Below, piece by piece: positions 24,201 to 36,866 of a stretch of 64,000 nucleotides of DNA; the stretch's first letter is position 1, and every line of letters starts with the position of its first letter. The notes beneath the pieces were generated by a model. The model did no database searches. It had not been told where the DNA came from and was given only the letters and a program-made list of their open reading frames with translations. The position numbers and the translations under genes are program-made. This DNA is from Gaeumannomyces sp. JS-464 (Eukaryota; Ascomycota; Sordariomycetes; Magnaporthales; Magnaporthaceae): the NCBI GenBank assembly GCA_002197995.1, contig NGZR01000004.1:2852001-2916000 (forward strand), written 5' to 3'.

Positions 24201-25873
24201 TGGTGGTCCCGAGCAGACGCGCCCAAATCTTTTCCAGATCCCCCCGCCCCAGTTCGAGCTGCGGCGGCATGAGACGAGGCTCTCGTTACTTCCGTCCTGC
24301 ACGGACTTTTGGGAGAGCCTCGGGCTGGGCCCGTCGCAAGGCCCCAAGGACGTGCTCGCCGTGTGCGTTTTCCCAGAGTGGGAGGGCTTGCCGGATCATG
24401 TGGACAACTTCATGAACCGTACACGAAACGTTTACGACTCCCTAAAGCTTGGCGCGTTTGAACGCCTACCAACTATTGGGGGGCTCTCGGACGGCCTGGT
24501 CCCGTATGAGGTGGGTGGCAACTCGCCCATCGAGTCACCCAGCTCGGTCGTGGCCCGGCCTGGGTCTGTTGTGGCCGACCGGATGAGCAAGCTAAGCCAG
24601 GCGCTTGCCGCGACGGTAGCTTCCGAGAAAAATTTTGTGGTCTACTATATCTACACGCCCTCAAATCCGACATCCATCGTGGATTGCTGCGCTGCCTTCC
24701 AGCGCCTCTTTGAGCTCTACAAGAAGGTGTTGTCAGACAAACGGACCCAAAGCAATAACGAGCTCGTGATGCAGCTGTTACCCCTCGACATGGTAGCGTC
24801 GGCATCAAGCCTGGCCATACCAGCACCCTCCGAGTATGTCAGGCTATGCTTGGAGACATATGATCGCTGCACGCTTTTTGATGGCACGATGCCTGCGCCA
24901 GCTATCATCCTTGAGCAGCCACTGCCGCGTCTTATAGAGTTCAAGCTTACCAGCACTCCATCGACCAATGTGTTGCATGAGAACTCGTGCATCCACATCG
25001 CGTACGCCCAAAGCGTTGACGAGCGCTGGATAACGGCGGCGTGGACCGATAATCGTGGCATCAAGCAAATGACAGCCTCGTACTGTTTAGGTAGGAGAGA
25101 CAGGCCGCTGTCGACTCCCTTCGCCAAGGTGGCACAGGAGATATGGGAGACAACCGAAGACCTCATCTCTGCGTGGAGGGTTCATTGGCAGGTGATTGTC
25201 ACCAAATGCGGCCCCATGGACCAACAGGAGGTTGACACGTGGGTCGGCTTGCAGCAGGGCGAGTCCAAGATGCCCTCGGTCAGTCTGACGCTGCTGACCG
25301 TGGACACTGACCCGTCCCTGCTCCTTGTGCCGCCCCCGCCAAGATACCACTGACCACAACGAACACACTATACACGACTCCGGCTTCGACTCCCCAGGCA
25401 TCAGTCATGTCCCCCCCGAACAGCGAACGGACCGGCCACTCCCCTGGGCACCGGGCCCACCTCGGGCCCGGCCAACCCGACGACTCCCGGCACTGAGCCA
25501 AGCGCGGCCGAAGCCGGACATTGACACAACACTAGTGGACATCGCAGATGCAACCTGGGGAGCCATACTATCGCACCGGCTGAACAACGCCGCATCGCTG
25601 ACAGACCTGACGCCGGCGCTTGTCAGCGGCTACCTCGTCAAGCGGGGCGGCACCCGGCTCGAGGACCCGCCTGTGGCCATGGAGCTCAACGTGATATACA
25701 CCGAAGGCAACCCACGTATGTACGAGGCGCTCCTGCGGGAGATGCTCAGTTACTTCAGGGGACTCGGCTCTCTAGCGCGAGCCAGGGGAATGGTCGACCG
25801 CGATGTCGACGTAAGGCCGTGGCACATTGCCGCGGCTGAGAAGGGGGTTCAGGCGCTCCACCAACTTCTTTGA
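21256..25873 (+). CDS. MED13: Mediator CDK8-module subunit Med13
   Basis: Links the Cdk8 kinase module to core Mediator and represses or tunes RNA polymerase II transcription. Start chosen at 21256 because MDPGDYDTNSLLI matches the usual short fungal N-terminus. Intron 21295-21360 (66 bp, GTATGT..CTACAG) joins LLI to NDVASISFRVYEPV. N-terminal landmarks are GHLVYADAVRRVLWCF and ASEHKIDGKRTPGG. The middle is acidic and low-complexity, with VFEKVDFDPYLALNNKKYQ. The C-terminal domain has FWESLGLGPSQGPKDV, FVVYYIYTPSNPTSIVDCC and DERWITAAWTDNRG, ending DVRPWHIAAAEKGVQAL. The frame breaks near 23589-23592 (missing G) and is restored near 23753 (extra A), so about 50 residues between are misread. 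At least two further breaks lie at about 25347 and 25440-25510. About 1,500 residues. Confidence 0.9.
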
Positions 25874-26323
25874 GGGGGCTGTCAGGGGTCAAAATACACT
25901 AGGAAAACATGACGCTAGCGGAAGGCGTGGTTACTCGGGTAGGTGTTTAACTGTAAGGGGACGGCAACGTTATTTGTTCTATGTGCGACAGGGGTTGAGG
26001 CTGAGAGTCATCCCGACAGGAAGTCACGGCTCACTCGCCCCCCATCCGCCACTTTTGGGAGTCTCTGACCCATGGTTGTCGGTGTCTGGAGTTGGAAGCT
26101 GAAGCGTGTTTGAATCAACGCATTACCGCCAGGGAAATGGCCACTATTTATGGATAACTATAGGATACCATTCCAGGCACACACGGTGCACCTTTTGCTG
26201 TCTATAATGAGGAAGAAGATTCAATCATGTATCTGACTCCGCCACGAGCGGTATCCGGCATGGTTTCCAGGGGTTGCCTTGTTGAAAGGGATTCAAGACG
26301 GAGCGTTTAGGGATTGGATGATT
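25874..26323. other. Convergent MED13/MTAP 3' region
   Basis: 450 bp between two converging stop codons, presumably both 3' UTRs. Nothing else seen. Confidence 0.5.
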
Positions 26324-27393
26324 TCAGCTGTCCAGGGAGGAGAGGAAGTTGGGGAAGAGGTACTCGATATTGGACTGGCCGGGTTGGCCGCGACCGCCGG
26401 GCTTGGTGAGGAACTGGACGGCACCGACGGAGGCGCCCTTAAGATGCTTCGCGCAGACGATGTCGGCGTTTTCGGGCTCGGCCAGGCGGTCGAGGACGGC
26501 GGCGACGAGGTGCTTGGCGTTCTCGCTGTTGGCGGCCATGTACTTGAGGACCATGGCGACGTCGACGTCCTCGGTGGAGTGCCAGCAGTCGTAGTCGGTG
26601 GCCATGCAGATGGGCTGGTAGGCGAGCTCGGCCTCGCGGGCGAGCTTGGCCTCGGGCAGAGTCGACATGTTGATGACGGAGCCGCCCCAGGACCGGTACA
26701 GGCGGCTCTCGGCGCGGGTGGAGAACTGGGGCCCCTCCATGACGACGAGGGTGCCCTTGTCGTGCAGGACGACGCCGTCGCCCGACATGGCGGCGGCGCA
26801 CGACTTGACGACGGCGGCGATCCTCGCGTCGAAGGGGTCCGCGAAGCCGACGTGGCCGACGATCCCCTGCTCGAAAAAGGTGAACGGCCGCACGCCCTTG
26901 GTCCGGTCGATGACCTGGTCGGGCAGGACAAAGTCCATGGGCTTGATCTCCTCCTGCAGGCTGCCGACGGCGGTGAAGGCGACGACGCAGCGGACGCCGA
27001 CGCGGCGCAGGGCGGCCATGTTTGCGCGGTTGGGGACCTCGTGGGGCGCCAGCTGGTGGTGCAGGCCGTGGCGCGACAGGAAGGCCACGGCCACGTCGCC
27101 GTGCTCCAGGATCTGGATCGGCGACGACGGCGCGCCCCAGGGGGTCTCGACGTTGAGCGCGGCCACGGGCGTGAAGCCGTCGAGCTTGCTCAGGCCCGTG
27201 CCGCCGATGACGGCGATGCGGACAGGCCCTTTTCCGCGTTGGTGTTTTCACACACGTCCGTCATGTCAGCTCTTTGTAGTCTTGCGTGTGTCCTGCGTGC
27301 CATCACGGCCCAGGCACCTGGAGTCATGGAGATCTAACGTTTGGTGTACTCATTGGGGAGCCTGGCGAGGACCTCGTCGATGGATTCAGACAT
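26324..27393 (-). CDS. MEU1: S-methyl-5'-thioadenosine phosphorylase
   Basis: Splits methylthioadenosine with phosphate into adenine and 5-methylthioribose-1-phosphate, the first step of the methionine salvage pathway. Two exons: 27393-27339 (MSESIDEVLARLPNEYTK) and 27228-26324. Intron 27229-27338 (GTTAGA..AAAAG) restores RPVRIAVIGGTGLSKLDGF in frame, 319 residues in all. The trimeric PNP/MTAP family signs are visible: the phosphate-binding GGTGL near the N-terminus, RANMAALRRVGVRCVVAF, the signature MEGPQFSTRAESRLY, and INMSTLPEAKLAREAELAY. No frame break is needed, and the exons sum to an exact multiple of three. Divergent from the ataxin-10-like gene. Confidence 0.95.
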
Positions 27394-28094
27394 CTTGGGC
27401 AAGGGGTTGAAGGGCGGGGTTGACGGTTTTGCTGTTGAGCCTTTCCCTCTTAAATCTTTGGCGTGCAGACAGGAACGTTCAGGTGGAATATACTCGACTT
27501 TTACGGCATGCACACTGGTGGTTCTAAGCGGGTAGGTAGGTTTCTCCGTGGAAAAAATGCAAGTGATTTGTATTTTCATGTCTAGATACATCTCGGGCTA
27601 ATGCCGAAGCCGAGATGATGAATCAGGCACCTTCACAAAGAGCGATGTCGTGCTTCGAATCCCATCCACTCACTACTACAGGCTGGAGCATGTTTTTCAC
27701 GAATGTGGATAGCTAGATAAAACTGTGACAGTGTTACAAATTATGCCGCATACAAAGCACCAGGAATCCGAAAGAAAAATGACGAGGGACGAAAGGGGAT
27801 ATTGGCGGAAGGGAAAAAAAAAAAGAAGAAAAAAACAACAACAACCCCGCCGTTCCAATGTCGTCAATGGCCTCTCCACGTGCTGCAAGTCAAATCGGTG
27901 CCCGACCAGGATAAGAGGTCAGGGACCAGGAGGCGTGCCGTCTCCATGATTCAACTCGACAGTTGGCAGCACTGGGTGGTGCACAGTACTTATGACGCCG
28001 CGCTACCATGACGTGCAAAAAGTTCTAGCAGGTGCCCCACTAAGCCTGAGTGGCAGAAAAGAACCTGAACCCCACAGTCTGTTTTTGAGTGCTG
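27394..28094. promoter_or_regulatory. Divergent MEU1/CTR86-like intergenic region
   Basis: About 700 bp holding two promoters and leaders. An A-rich tract lies at 27818-27840. A TTCGAATCCC string at about 27655 was checked for a tRNA and does not fold as one. Confidence 0.45.
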
Positions 28095-31000
28095 ATGGCT
28101 TCCATACCAGTATGGAACCTAACAACCCAAGCAGACTCAAACCGCGTTCGGCCACCCGCCAAAGATCTGGACAGCGCAACGCAGAGCCGCGACATGCCAG
28201 CCCTCGCCATGGGTAGCAGCGTGCCCCCTATCGACCGGATTAGCTCGCACTCGGACGAGTCAATCGAGGAGCGATGCTTTTCCGGCTGCCTCATCTGCCT
28301 CGAGGGGCACTACACCGAGGCCCCCGTCATGGGACCCCTCACGGCCGCAAAGGTCACGAGCATGGTCTCGAGGACGCTTGAAAAGACTCACACCTACAAG
28401 GACGTCCGGTAGGTCAGGTTTCTACTCTCCAAAATCACCAGCGGGCCGAGACGCGCGGCTGACTCTGTGGCGACGCTCGCACTTTCGCACCGCAGCGAGG
28501 CTCTGTCCAAAAATGTGGGCATCTGGATGTACCTCACCAAGATCTTCGCCTCGGCGGTCCCGCATCTGAGCAAGCGCTCTGTCGGGCCGCTCGGCGGGCC
28601 TAACGACCCGGACAAGGGCGTCGACTCGAGGGAGAGCACCTCGCTCATCCTCAAGCACTACGCCACCCTCAAGGAGGACCTGCAAGTCCTCAACAAGCTG
28701 ATGCACATTGCCCGCAACCTGCTGGTCACGTCGGAGCCCGAGGTGCCCCAGGACATCTGCGCCGCCGTGCACTTCGACCAGATGGTCTACCAGACAATCA
28801 TCCTCTGCGTCAACGTCACTAGCAAGGGCTACGATGTTGAGGGTCTTGACGACGTCTGCAAGATGAAGCTGACCGAGATCACGGAGCTCTACAAAAAGTT
28901 GATGGTGACGTCGCTCCAGCAGGCCCACAACTGGACAGCCAAGAATGACCGCAACAAGATGTCGTTCTGGTTTGATGTGCTGTTCGACGACGACGCCACG
29001 GCCGACGACGACGAGACGGGCTTCCGCCTCGAAGTCGCCAAGACTGAGGTCTCCAACTGGCTTGAGCGAAACTCCACCATGTGTGACAAGGCCAGGAAGC
29101 TGCTCGGGGAATACGCCGAGATGCAGGCCCAAGGCCACCGGCCGCCCGGCCCTCTGCCCCCCATCTCGCCCCTGGCTTGGAACTGGCTTCCGGGGGTGAC
29201 ACGAAGTCACGAGCCGTCGTCCCTCCGCCCTCTACGGAGCCCGTCTGGATCGAGAAGGAGACGGACAAGTTCGAGCAGGACAAAGCCTACGGGCGCGTGT
29301 CCCACGAGATCGACATGTGGTGGACCAAGGCCCGCGACGAGAATTACTGCGAGTGGAAGGTGCCCATGCCCTCGGTCGAGTTTGCCCAGAAGCGGGCCGA
29401 GGCTTGTAAGACCAGCCTTCTCCAGCAATACACGTCATACCGTGAGGGCGACTTCGAAGACGAAGAGGGCGAGATGTATGAGGGGGAGATCGTCGACGGC
29501 GAATTTGAGGGCAGTATCCAGGGCCCCGCCCATGATGGGGCGCCTAGACACGGCTCGCGCAGTCTCGTGCAGGGCTACGTCGAGGACATGAACGAGGAGG
29601 GGGCGGAGGAAGAGGACGACGATGAGGAAGAGGAGGATGTAGATGACGCCGAGTCATACGGCGACGGGCCCATGACGGGCCTCCTCACCGAGATACCCAA
29701 CATCCTGGACCCCAAGCAGATCGAGGCGCTGCACATGATAGTCAAGTCCTGCATCGTCGACACGGTTAACAGCCTTGCGCCGTACGAGAACCGCCAGCGG
29801 ACCAGGTGCCGCATGTTTATCGCGCTCGAGTGCGGCAAGAGCCTGCTGCGCGAGATGCTCGTCTTCATCGCCGTCTGGGAAAAGGAAGAGGCCTCGCTGA
29901 TCTTTCAGATCACGACGCAAATCGTCGAGGCCCTGCACCACAACGCCCTGCTGCCCTACACGTGGAAGGCTCTGCGCATCCCCAAGGACATTACGTCGCC
30001 CGCGCAGACGGTGCTGCTGCGCCTCATCAACCACATGTACCGCACCCTTCCTAGGGGCTTGACTACGCCCGAGTCGCCCGCCGAGAAGCACGTGGCCGAA
30101 AATCACGTCAAGCTGCTGCACTTCCTCTTCAGCAACTTCCGCAGCCGCATCGTGCCTGAGTGTCTTGCACTGATGGTGATCCAGGCACACATTCGTGAGG
30201 GGGTCATACATGAGGCCGACTTCCCCGTCGACAACTGGGATATGGAGCGTGCAAAGGATGGACTCGCCCAGTTCCTCGACTTTCTCATCACGGCTGCCGA
30301 GGACCACGAGCTACGAGCCCGCCTGATTGAGTGGGACGCCACGTACGAGCTAGTCACCCTGCTGAGAAACCTCGAAAGGGCCGTCGAGAAGAAGCCGCTG
30401 GTGTCAGCCCCGCCGCCGAGGAGCGACAGCGGTGATGCCCAGCCCGCCGCAGCTGCCGCCAGCACCAGCGGCGCCCCATCGCCCCCGCCGTCGACAACAG
30501 CAACGAGTTCTGCTCACGCCTCGTACTCGTACGACGGAGACGAAAATCTTCCGCCGCCGCCGCCTCCGCCTCCCCCGTGCGCGCCGCCCGGGCAGGAGCC
30601 TGCCTACAAGTACCCCTGGCCCGAAGTCAAGTGCCAGGTCCTCGCTCTCCTGGCTTCCCTACTGCAACCGCCGCCGGGGAAGACCTCGCCCGGCAACGAA
30701 ACGGTCCAGCGGAAGGTGGTCCAGTACAATGGCATGCCCGCGCTGTTGAATTCTAGTCTTTACGACGACAATAATAGGTTCGCGCGCGAGCGTGTCCAGC
30801 TGTGTCTCAAGTGGCTGCTCGATGGCGGTGTTGAGGCCAATCAATTTGTGAACAACCTTGTCAAGGTCAAGGAAGCCGAGGAAGCCAAGGCTGGCACCGG
30901 CGCAAGCTCTGGATCTGGCCAGGCTCCCAGCGCTGCACGGGCCGGGCCCTCAACGGCTGCCAAAGCTAGCACTTCTGGCAAGCCCAAGCCTGGCGAGGTC

Positions 31001-31810
31001 ACCACGGTGAGGATTGACGGTGTCGAGGGCGAGGTCAAGGTCAAGATTCAGGCCCCTTCGTCGAATAGCCCCGCCCCAGCCCACACCAGTGGCGACAGGA
31101 GCGCGGAGCCAGCTGCTGCCGCCACCATTGCTGCCGCCACCACTGCTGCCGCCCCTAGCAGTAGCGCCACGGCAACCCCTCAACGTCCGCCTGCGCCGGC
31201 CCCCGCCGCCGCGGGTGCTGCCACGGCTGGTTCTGGGGGTGCCACCCCCGCAGGGCCGCAACGAGCACCAACCGATGCCGATAGAGAGTACATGTAAGGG
31301 AGTAGCCCACCGCTCAGTCTTGACTAAATAGAGACTAGAGAGATGTGCAGTCTGTCTCGGTTTTCCTTCCGGAACGCTTCTGACAAAGATTGATCGTTTC
31401 ACGGCCTCGTTTCTAGGAATAAGCTGAGCGAAGCGATAGAATCGCTCGTGCTCCCCGGTCTCCACAACATCGGAGGGCAGAACGCGGCTCAGGTGGCGGG
31501 GATCCTGCCCGGGCCGGGCGAAATGCCGCAGGGAGCGGCAGCGGAGCAAGGGGCAGCGCTGCTGCTCGAGAGCATGATCGGGCTGTACCAAATGGGAGCG
31601 CAGCAGCGCGGCATCCAGGTCGAGGTGCCGGAGGAGTGGCGTCGGCTGCTGCGCGACGGCTGGGAGGCGCGCATCCCGACCGTGTCCGAGTGGCTCCGCC
31701 AGCGCGTCCTCGAGTTCGAGGCCCGCATCCCTGAGGAGTTTCTCCGTCGCGTCGAGGAGCAGCACGATGCCCGGGCTAGGAGCCAGTCCGACGGAGGCGG
31801 CAGGGGCTAG
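28095..31810 (+). CDS. CTR86: Ataxin-10 domain protein (Ctr86-like)
   Basis: Armadillo-like helical protein. Exons: 28095-28408, 28496-31293 and 31417-31810. Intron 28409-28495 joins KDVR to EALSKNVGIWMYLTKIF; intron 31294-31416 joins DREYM to NKLSEAIESLVLPGLHN. The C-terminal ataxin-10 signature is seen in GMPALLNSSLYDDNNRF then ARERVQLCLKWLLDGGVEAN. Between the helical parts lie an Asp/Glu-rich tract at about 29590-29650, a poly-Pro tract at about 30550-30590, and a long Ala/Ser/Thr/Pro-rich linker at 30890-31280. One missing base between about 29155 and 29195 shifts frame; reading resumes as VWIEKETDKFEQDKAYG. The yeast homologue is called Ctr86; its role is poorly defined. The start is uncertain: MASIPVWN at 28095 is the first in-frame ATG, but a downstream ATG at about 28209 is also possible. 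Confidence 0.78.
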
Positions 31811-32771
31811 AGGCCCCACGAGCTGTCCCGAAGGGCCGAGGAGCGCGATGACCGAACCAAGGACACGTACAATGGAGTTGATATGAGGGATGCGTTCCGG
31901 TTGCTTCGTGGTCACCGTCAGAAGCAGCGTCAGGGAGCGGCCCGACACGACCGACGGACGGAGTAGAAGCCAGAAGCCACGCACCGGATCGCGTGAAAAC
32001 AGGCCCGTTGGACGGTCACATCACTTGTCTATATCTACAGGGCCTACTTTGTATTTTTGCTCTCAGGGAGCCAACAGCATCGGCACTTGCTTGTGTCGCG
32101 TTATACGGTGAGGGCCACTAGTACAAGCGCGTAACTTGGAGCTTCTAGCAATATCCGATCGGCACCCCCATTACTCTCATTCGCTTGGGTAACCATGGTT
32201 GCCAGTGGCCAAAGATATTGCAGGGAAGAGATGAGAAGAGAATGAGATGGGAAAGGAGAGAAGGGGAAATAGACAGGAAAGGGGATAGTACGCATAGAAG
32301 GAAAGACACAGAAGAGAAGAGAGAAGGAAGGAATTCGGGCAATAAAGGTGCCAAGTATGAACCATCGGGGTTCCAGCTAGCGTGGTCGTAGCAATTGGCA
32401 GGATGCTTGGTATCATTGTCGAATTATTTTATGTGGAAGACTCTTTGCGGATAGATCAACTGTAGCGCCACTGGCATGATGCTTCCTCTAATTACCCGTT
32501 CTCTTTTTTCATGTTCATCATCTTTCGTTCGTTGACACCCTTCTTTTCTTTCCTCTTTTTAACTCGCTTCTTTTCGCAGAAGTCGGGGCGCTCATTAGAT
32601 TCATTCATTCACATTCTCCTCGTCTAGCCAGAGGCTCTGGCAAATCGGAAATGGTATGGCCCCACCATAAATACACAGCCAACCGACCGTTTGTATGAAA
32701 AAAAAGATGAAAAAAAAAAGCCACTACCACACGCTGTCAGCCTTGGGTGTCTGCCGCGACGGCGAGGAATT
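31811..32771. other. Convergent CTR86-like/SCP160 3' region with purine tract
   Basis: About 960 bp. It includes a purine-rich (A/G) stretch from about 32219 to 32335 on the plus strand and a pyrimidine-rich stretch at about 32500-32580. Open frames in these tracts are low-complexity and not credible genes. Confidence 0.5.
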
Positions 32772-35700
32772 CTAATCCCTGCCTGCCCCGCGGGAGCCCT
32801 CCTCGACAGCAGCCAGGATGAGGTCCTTGGCCTTCTCGACACCGTCCTTGGTGCCGACGATCTTGATCGCGTCGTCGCTGCCCTGGCGCGGCACCGTGAT
32901 CTGGCATCCCGTCTGCTTGCGGATCTGGTTCACCTTGCTGCCGTCCTGGCCGATGACGAAGCGGTAGGTGCGCGGGTCCGCCAGGTTGAGGTAGCCTGTG
33001 GCGCTGCCCTTCTGGGCTTGCTCCAGCGCCGCCTCGAGCACCTTCTTGGCCTTCTCGATGCCGGCAGGCGGGCCGCGCAGGACCCAGGGGATCGTGCCCT
33101 GTTCCTCGTCGGAGCCGGCGCCGCCGCTTTCAACCACGTTCCAAGAGTGCGCGTCGGCCGCCGGCTCATCCGTGATGAGCGGCAGCGCGCCGCCTCCGTT
33201 GGTACGCGCGCCGGCCGACGGGGACGGCTTGGGCGGCACCGCCTGACCAGCATGGTCAACCGTGACCTGGTGGTCGTTACGGAGCCTGCGGAAGAACTGT
33301 CCGCCGTTGGAGACGGCGTGGTGCAGGCTGCGCGGCACCTCGACCGTCTCGCCCTGCTGCTCCTTGACCAGCGACTGGATGTGCTTCTTGGCAGACTCCA
33401 CGTCGCCAGGCAGACCTGAGATCTTGACGCCCGTCTTACCATCGCCCTGCTTGGGATGTCAATCGACACCTTGAACTTGGCCTCCAGCTGCCGCTTCACG
33501 TCGCCGCCACGCCCGATCAGTGTCCTGTGCTTCTCGATGGGCACGTCAATCACCTCGGAAACCTGGCTCTCGCGCTGAGACACAATCTCTTGTATCTTGG
33601 CAACGATCTTCTCCACTACATCCGTGCGGCCCTCAATCTTGATGGTGTTACCGTCAGAATCCTGCTTGGGGAAGCGAACGGTACGGGCCAGCTCGCGGCG
33701 GTCGTCGGAGCCGCCAGCAGACACGACAATGTCCTTGAGGGTAGCGCCTGAAGAGTCGCACGTCAGCGCCTGGGTAGGACGGCATGAAAAGAAACAAGCA
33801 ACATTGAAAAAAGGGCCTTACCTCCGGCACCAATGAGCGCCTTGTGATACTTGCGCTCCACCTCGATCTCTCGGACAACTGTGTCGTCGAACACCGACTT
33901 CTTCTCCTCCAGAATCTTCTTGGCCGCCGCGACCTGAGACTTGGTGCCCTTGATCAGAATCTCGACAATGGTATCAGGGGATTCCCTGCCATTGGGGATA
34001 TCGATCTTGGCGCCCGTCTGGGTGCGGAGAGCGTCCATGACGGAGCCGCCTGAGCCAATGAAATGAGGAAGTTGCTTCTGCTGGACAGGCACGGTCGCAG
34101 TGTACGAGTTGTCTTTCAGGTACTGAACCAGAGACAGGATCTCGTCGCGCGCCTCGTCGGCACCCTTCTTGGGTCCCCTGACCAGCACCTCGTCCGGCGC
34201 CTGCTGCCGGCGCTGCTTGCCTCCCGCATCACTAGCCGCGTCCGCCGTCAAGTCATCGTCCTTGGTCGGCTTGGCCGAGCGAGGGAAGAAGATCAGAACC
34301 TTATACCTGGTCTGCAGGCGGTTGATCTGGGAACCCTGGGGCCCGATAAGCTCCCTGTGGAACTTGGGATCGATCTTCAGCACGTGCGTCGTCTCGTCGG
34401 CCAGCTGGCGAGCCAAGCTCTGGATGTGAGACCTTGCAACTTCCGCCTTGGCTTTGGGTCCCTTGAGCTCAACCTTGCCGTCCTGGACCTGGATCTCGAC
34501 GTCAAACTTCTCCCGCAGCTCGCGGATGTTGCTACCACCCTTTCCAATCAGATGGTTGGCAAACTTTTGCGGGAAATCGAACTCAAGCGTGAAGCCGCGC
34601 TCCTTCTCGTCCTCCGTCTCCTGCTGAACGAAGGCGATGACCTTGGTAGCGAGTCTCTCGACTGAGGACTTGGGACCACGGAGGGTAACTGTGGTTCCCA
34701 GGTTAGAAACCCGGATAGGAATCTGGTCGGCGGCCCGGTTCTCCTGCTCCTTCTTGATGAACCTCTTGAGTTTGTCGTGAAACCTAGGCGCAGGGAGAGG
34801 CATATATTAGCATCCGAGGCAACAGCCATCGACCATCGAGGGGCAACAAGGGCAAGTCATGGGCTTACTTGTGAGGCACGTCGATGGGGATCGAGGTGAT
34901 CTGCTCTTGCTGGCTAATGATGTCGAGGAGGTGCTTCTTGGCGGCGTTAAGGCCCTCCTGGAACGTCTTGACGTCGGCGGCAGATGGCGCAGCGCGCGGG
35001 ACCTGATACTCGGCGTTGACTGGAGCGACCTCCTCGAATACTAGCAGCACGGGCGCACCGACGTCAGAGGTCTCAGGAACAACCAGCTGGACGCCATACG
35101 TCTCCTTGACACGGTTCTTGACCTCGTTCCTCAGGTAGGTGTGGAAGAAGGGGTCAACAGGCACGGTGGCCATGCGTGATGGGGGGTGGCTGTCCACAAG
35201 GCCCTTGATCTCGGACTGGGCACGGATGGCGTTCTTGCCATCGCGGGCGTAGAGCTCCCAGGGCAGGGCGCCCTCGCGGGTAAAGGGGGTGTTGATGTGG
35301 GTATTGTACGTCTTCTCGAGACGCTTGATCTCGTCGCGTTGACGAAGGTAGCGCGTCACGTTGCGTGCATGAGCGGCGGCACCGCCCGGTGCCTGGCGGT
35401 GGAATCGGGAGATGTCGAGGTTCGAGCATTGCATGTTAAGCGCCAGATCCATCGCCTTCTCCGCACCCGCCTGCAACTTGCTGGCGGGTCCGACGATAGT
35501 CACCATGTCATCATCCTCGTCCGTCGGCAGAATGATGGCGCAGCCCGTCTCGTCAAAGAAATCGTCTATGGGGACGCCACGCTCGCCGATGATGAACTGA
35601 TGCCTGCCCCGCTGGATGGACAGCTGCTCCAGCATCAGCTGCTGGTGGAGCTCCTCTACCCTGCGCTCGATTTCGGCGCGCGCCGCCTGCACAGCGGCAC

Positions 35701-36866
35701 GCTCTCCAGCCAGCTGGATGAGGTTCTCCAACGGCGCGGGATTGAAGGCGGGCCGCTGTCCGGCCGGGGTGCCGACGGGGGTTGTGACGACCATGGCTGG
35801 TGAGGTGGTATCCGCACATGGACATCGTCGCCAAAGTCCAGACCCTGGCCGATAAAGGGGTAGAACTCGGCCGGGATATTACGCAGCTTGGTGCTGACAT
35901 TGGCAGACCGCTCCTTTGCGATAGCCAGCACAGCATCCTGGGCAGCACGGGCCGACAGAGCGTTTCCTTCGATGAGAACATCGACCATCGCATCGTCGTC
36001 CTCATCCACAGGGCCCGCGCCGGCATCCTTGGGCAGCTGGATCCGGGCACCCGTCTTCTCCTGCAGCGCCTTGATGGTCGAGCCCTGCTTGCCAATGATG
36101 TGCGACCTGGAGGACTGGGGGATCGATACCTTGACAGTTTGCTACACGAGGCGGAGATGAAGGTCAGCACGGGTTCGGGCATCAATCTCACTGCTAGGAG
36201 CATGGATGCCGCAGGATGGTACGGCATGGCACAGAACTACGCACCTTTGCGCCAATTTGCTGAACCAGGTCTTTGAGGGCCTGGTGGGCGACGTCCTGGG
36301 GACCGGTAGCCTCAAAGCGAAGACGGCCGTTCGGGGCAGAGCTCATGGTGACGTTGGCGCGGGACTTGCGGTTGAGATCTCTCAGAATATCCGGGATGGG
36401 GCGCTTGAGCTGTGCACGGGGCATGACCTGCTGCGGCTCCAGGAATACGTGGGTGACGTTGCGGCCGGGGATAGAGAGAGCCGGGGGACCGCCGGCGCGA
36501 GGAGCCGTTCGGGGTGGAGGCACCGGAGCCGGCATCGGCAGGGCTGCCGCCGTTGGTCTTGGAGCCATTGGAGGCTGTCTTGGCGCTCCAGACAGGGGGG
36601 ACGGCAGCATTGGCCTTCTTGGGCCCGCCGAGTTCAGGGAACAGCTCGTGGGAGTGGGTGTCGATGCTAGCCGAGGGGGCCGGGGAGGTGTTCTGTTTGC
36701 CAGCGGCCTTGGTAGACATAGGCTGGGGCCACGAGTCGGCCGAGTGCTGCGGAAGATCCGGATCTTCGGCGTCCTCGACGGTCACGGTGTGCTTCTGGCG
36801 GAGCTGGGCCGCGAGAGAGCCTGGCTCGGCGCCGTCGACATGGTCGGGGGCAGCGGTCGAAGCCAT
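32772..36866 (-). CDS. SCP160: Multi-KH-domain RNA-binding protein (Scp160/vigilin)
   Basis: Cytoplasmic, polysome- and ER-associated RNA-binding protein of the vigilin family. Start ATG at 36866, stop at 32772. Introns 36142-36244, 34784-34868 and 33748-33821 all have GT..AG ends and join conserved blocks cleanly. At least eight KH cores with a GxxG-type loop can be read in order: HIIGKQGSTIKAL, FIIGERGVPIDDF, HLIGKGGSNIREL, ELIGPQGSQINRL, HFIGSGGSVMDAL, ALIGAGG, TLIGRGGDVKRQL and FVIGQDGSKVNQI. Diverged copies lie between them. The N-terminal ~110 residues are Ser/Thr/Pro-rich. Three single-base breaks are needed: near 36500-36512 (net +1), at 35794-35796 (missing G on plus) and in GGG 33463-33465 (missing G). 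About 1,270 residues. Separated from STE20 by an unusually long divergent gap. Confidence 0.93.

Noticed and set aside
26293..27251. Two long frames overlapping MEU1 in other phases or strand
   Set aside because: Low-complexity Arg/Ser/Pro or Gly/Val/Asp-rich shadows of the GC-rich MTAP coding exon.
27590..27680. tRNA suspected from TTCGAATCCC
   Set aside because: The bases flanking the T-loop do not pair as a T-stem and no acceptor or anticodon arms can be drawn.
32219..32335. Purine-rich stretch as a possible gene or RNA
   Set aside because: Simple-sequence A/G DNA; the frames through it are low-complexity.
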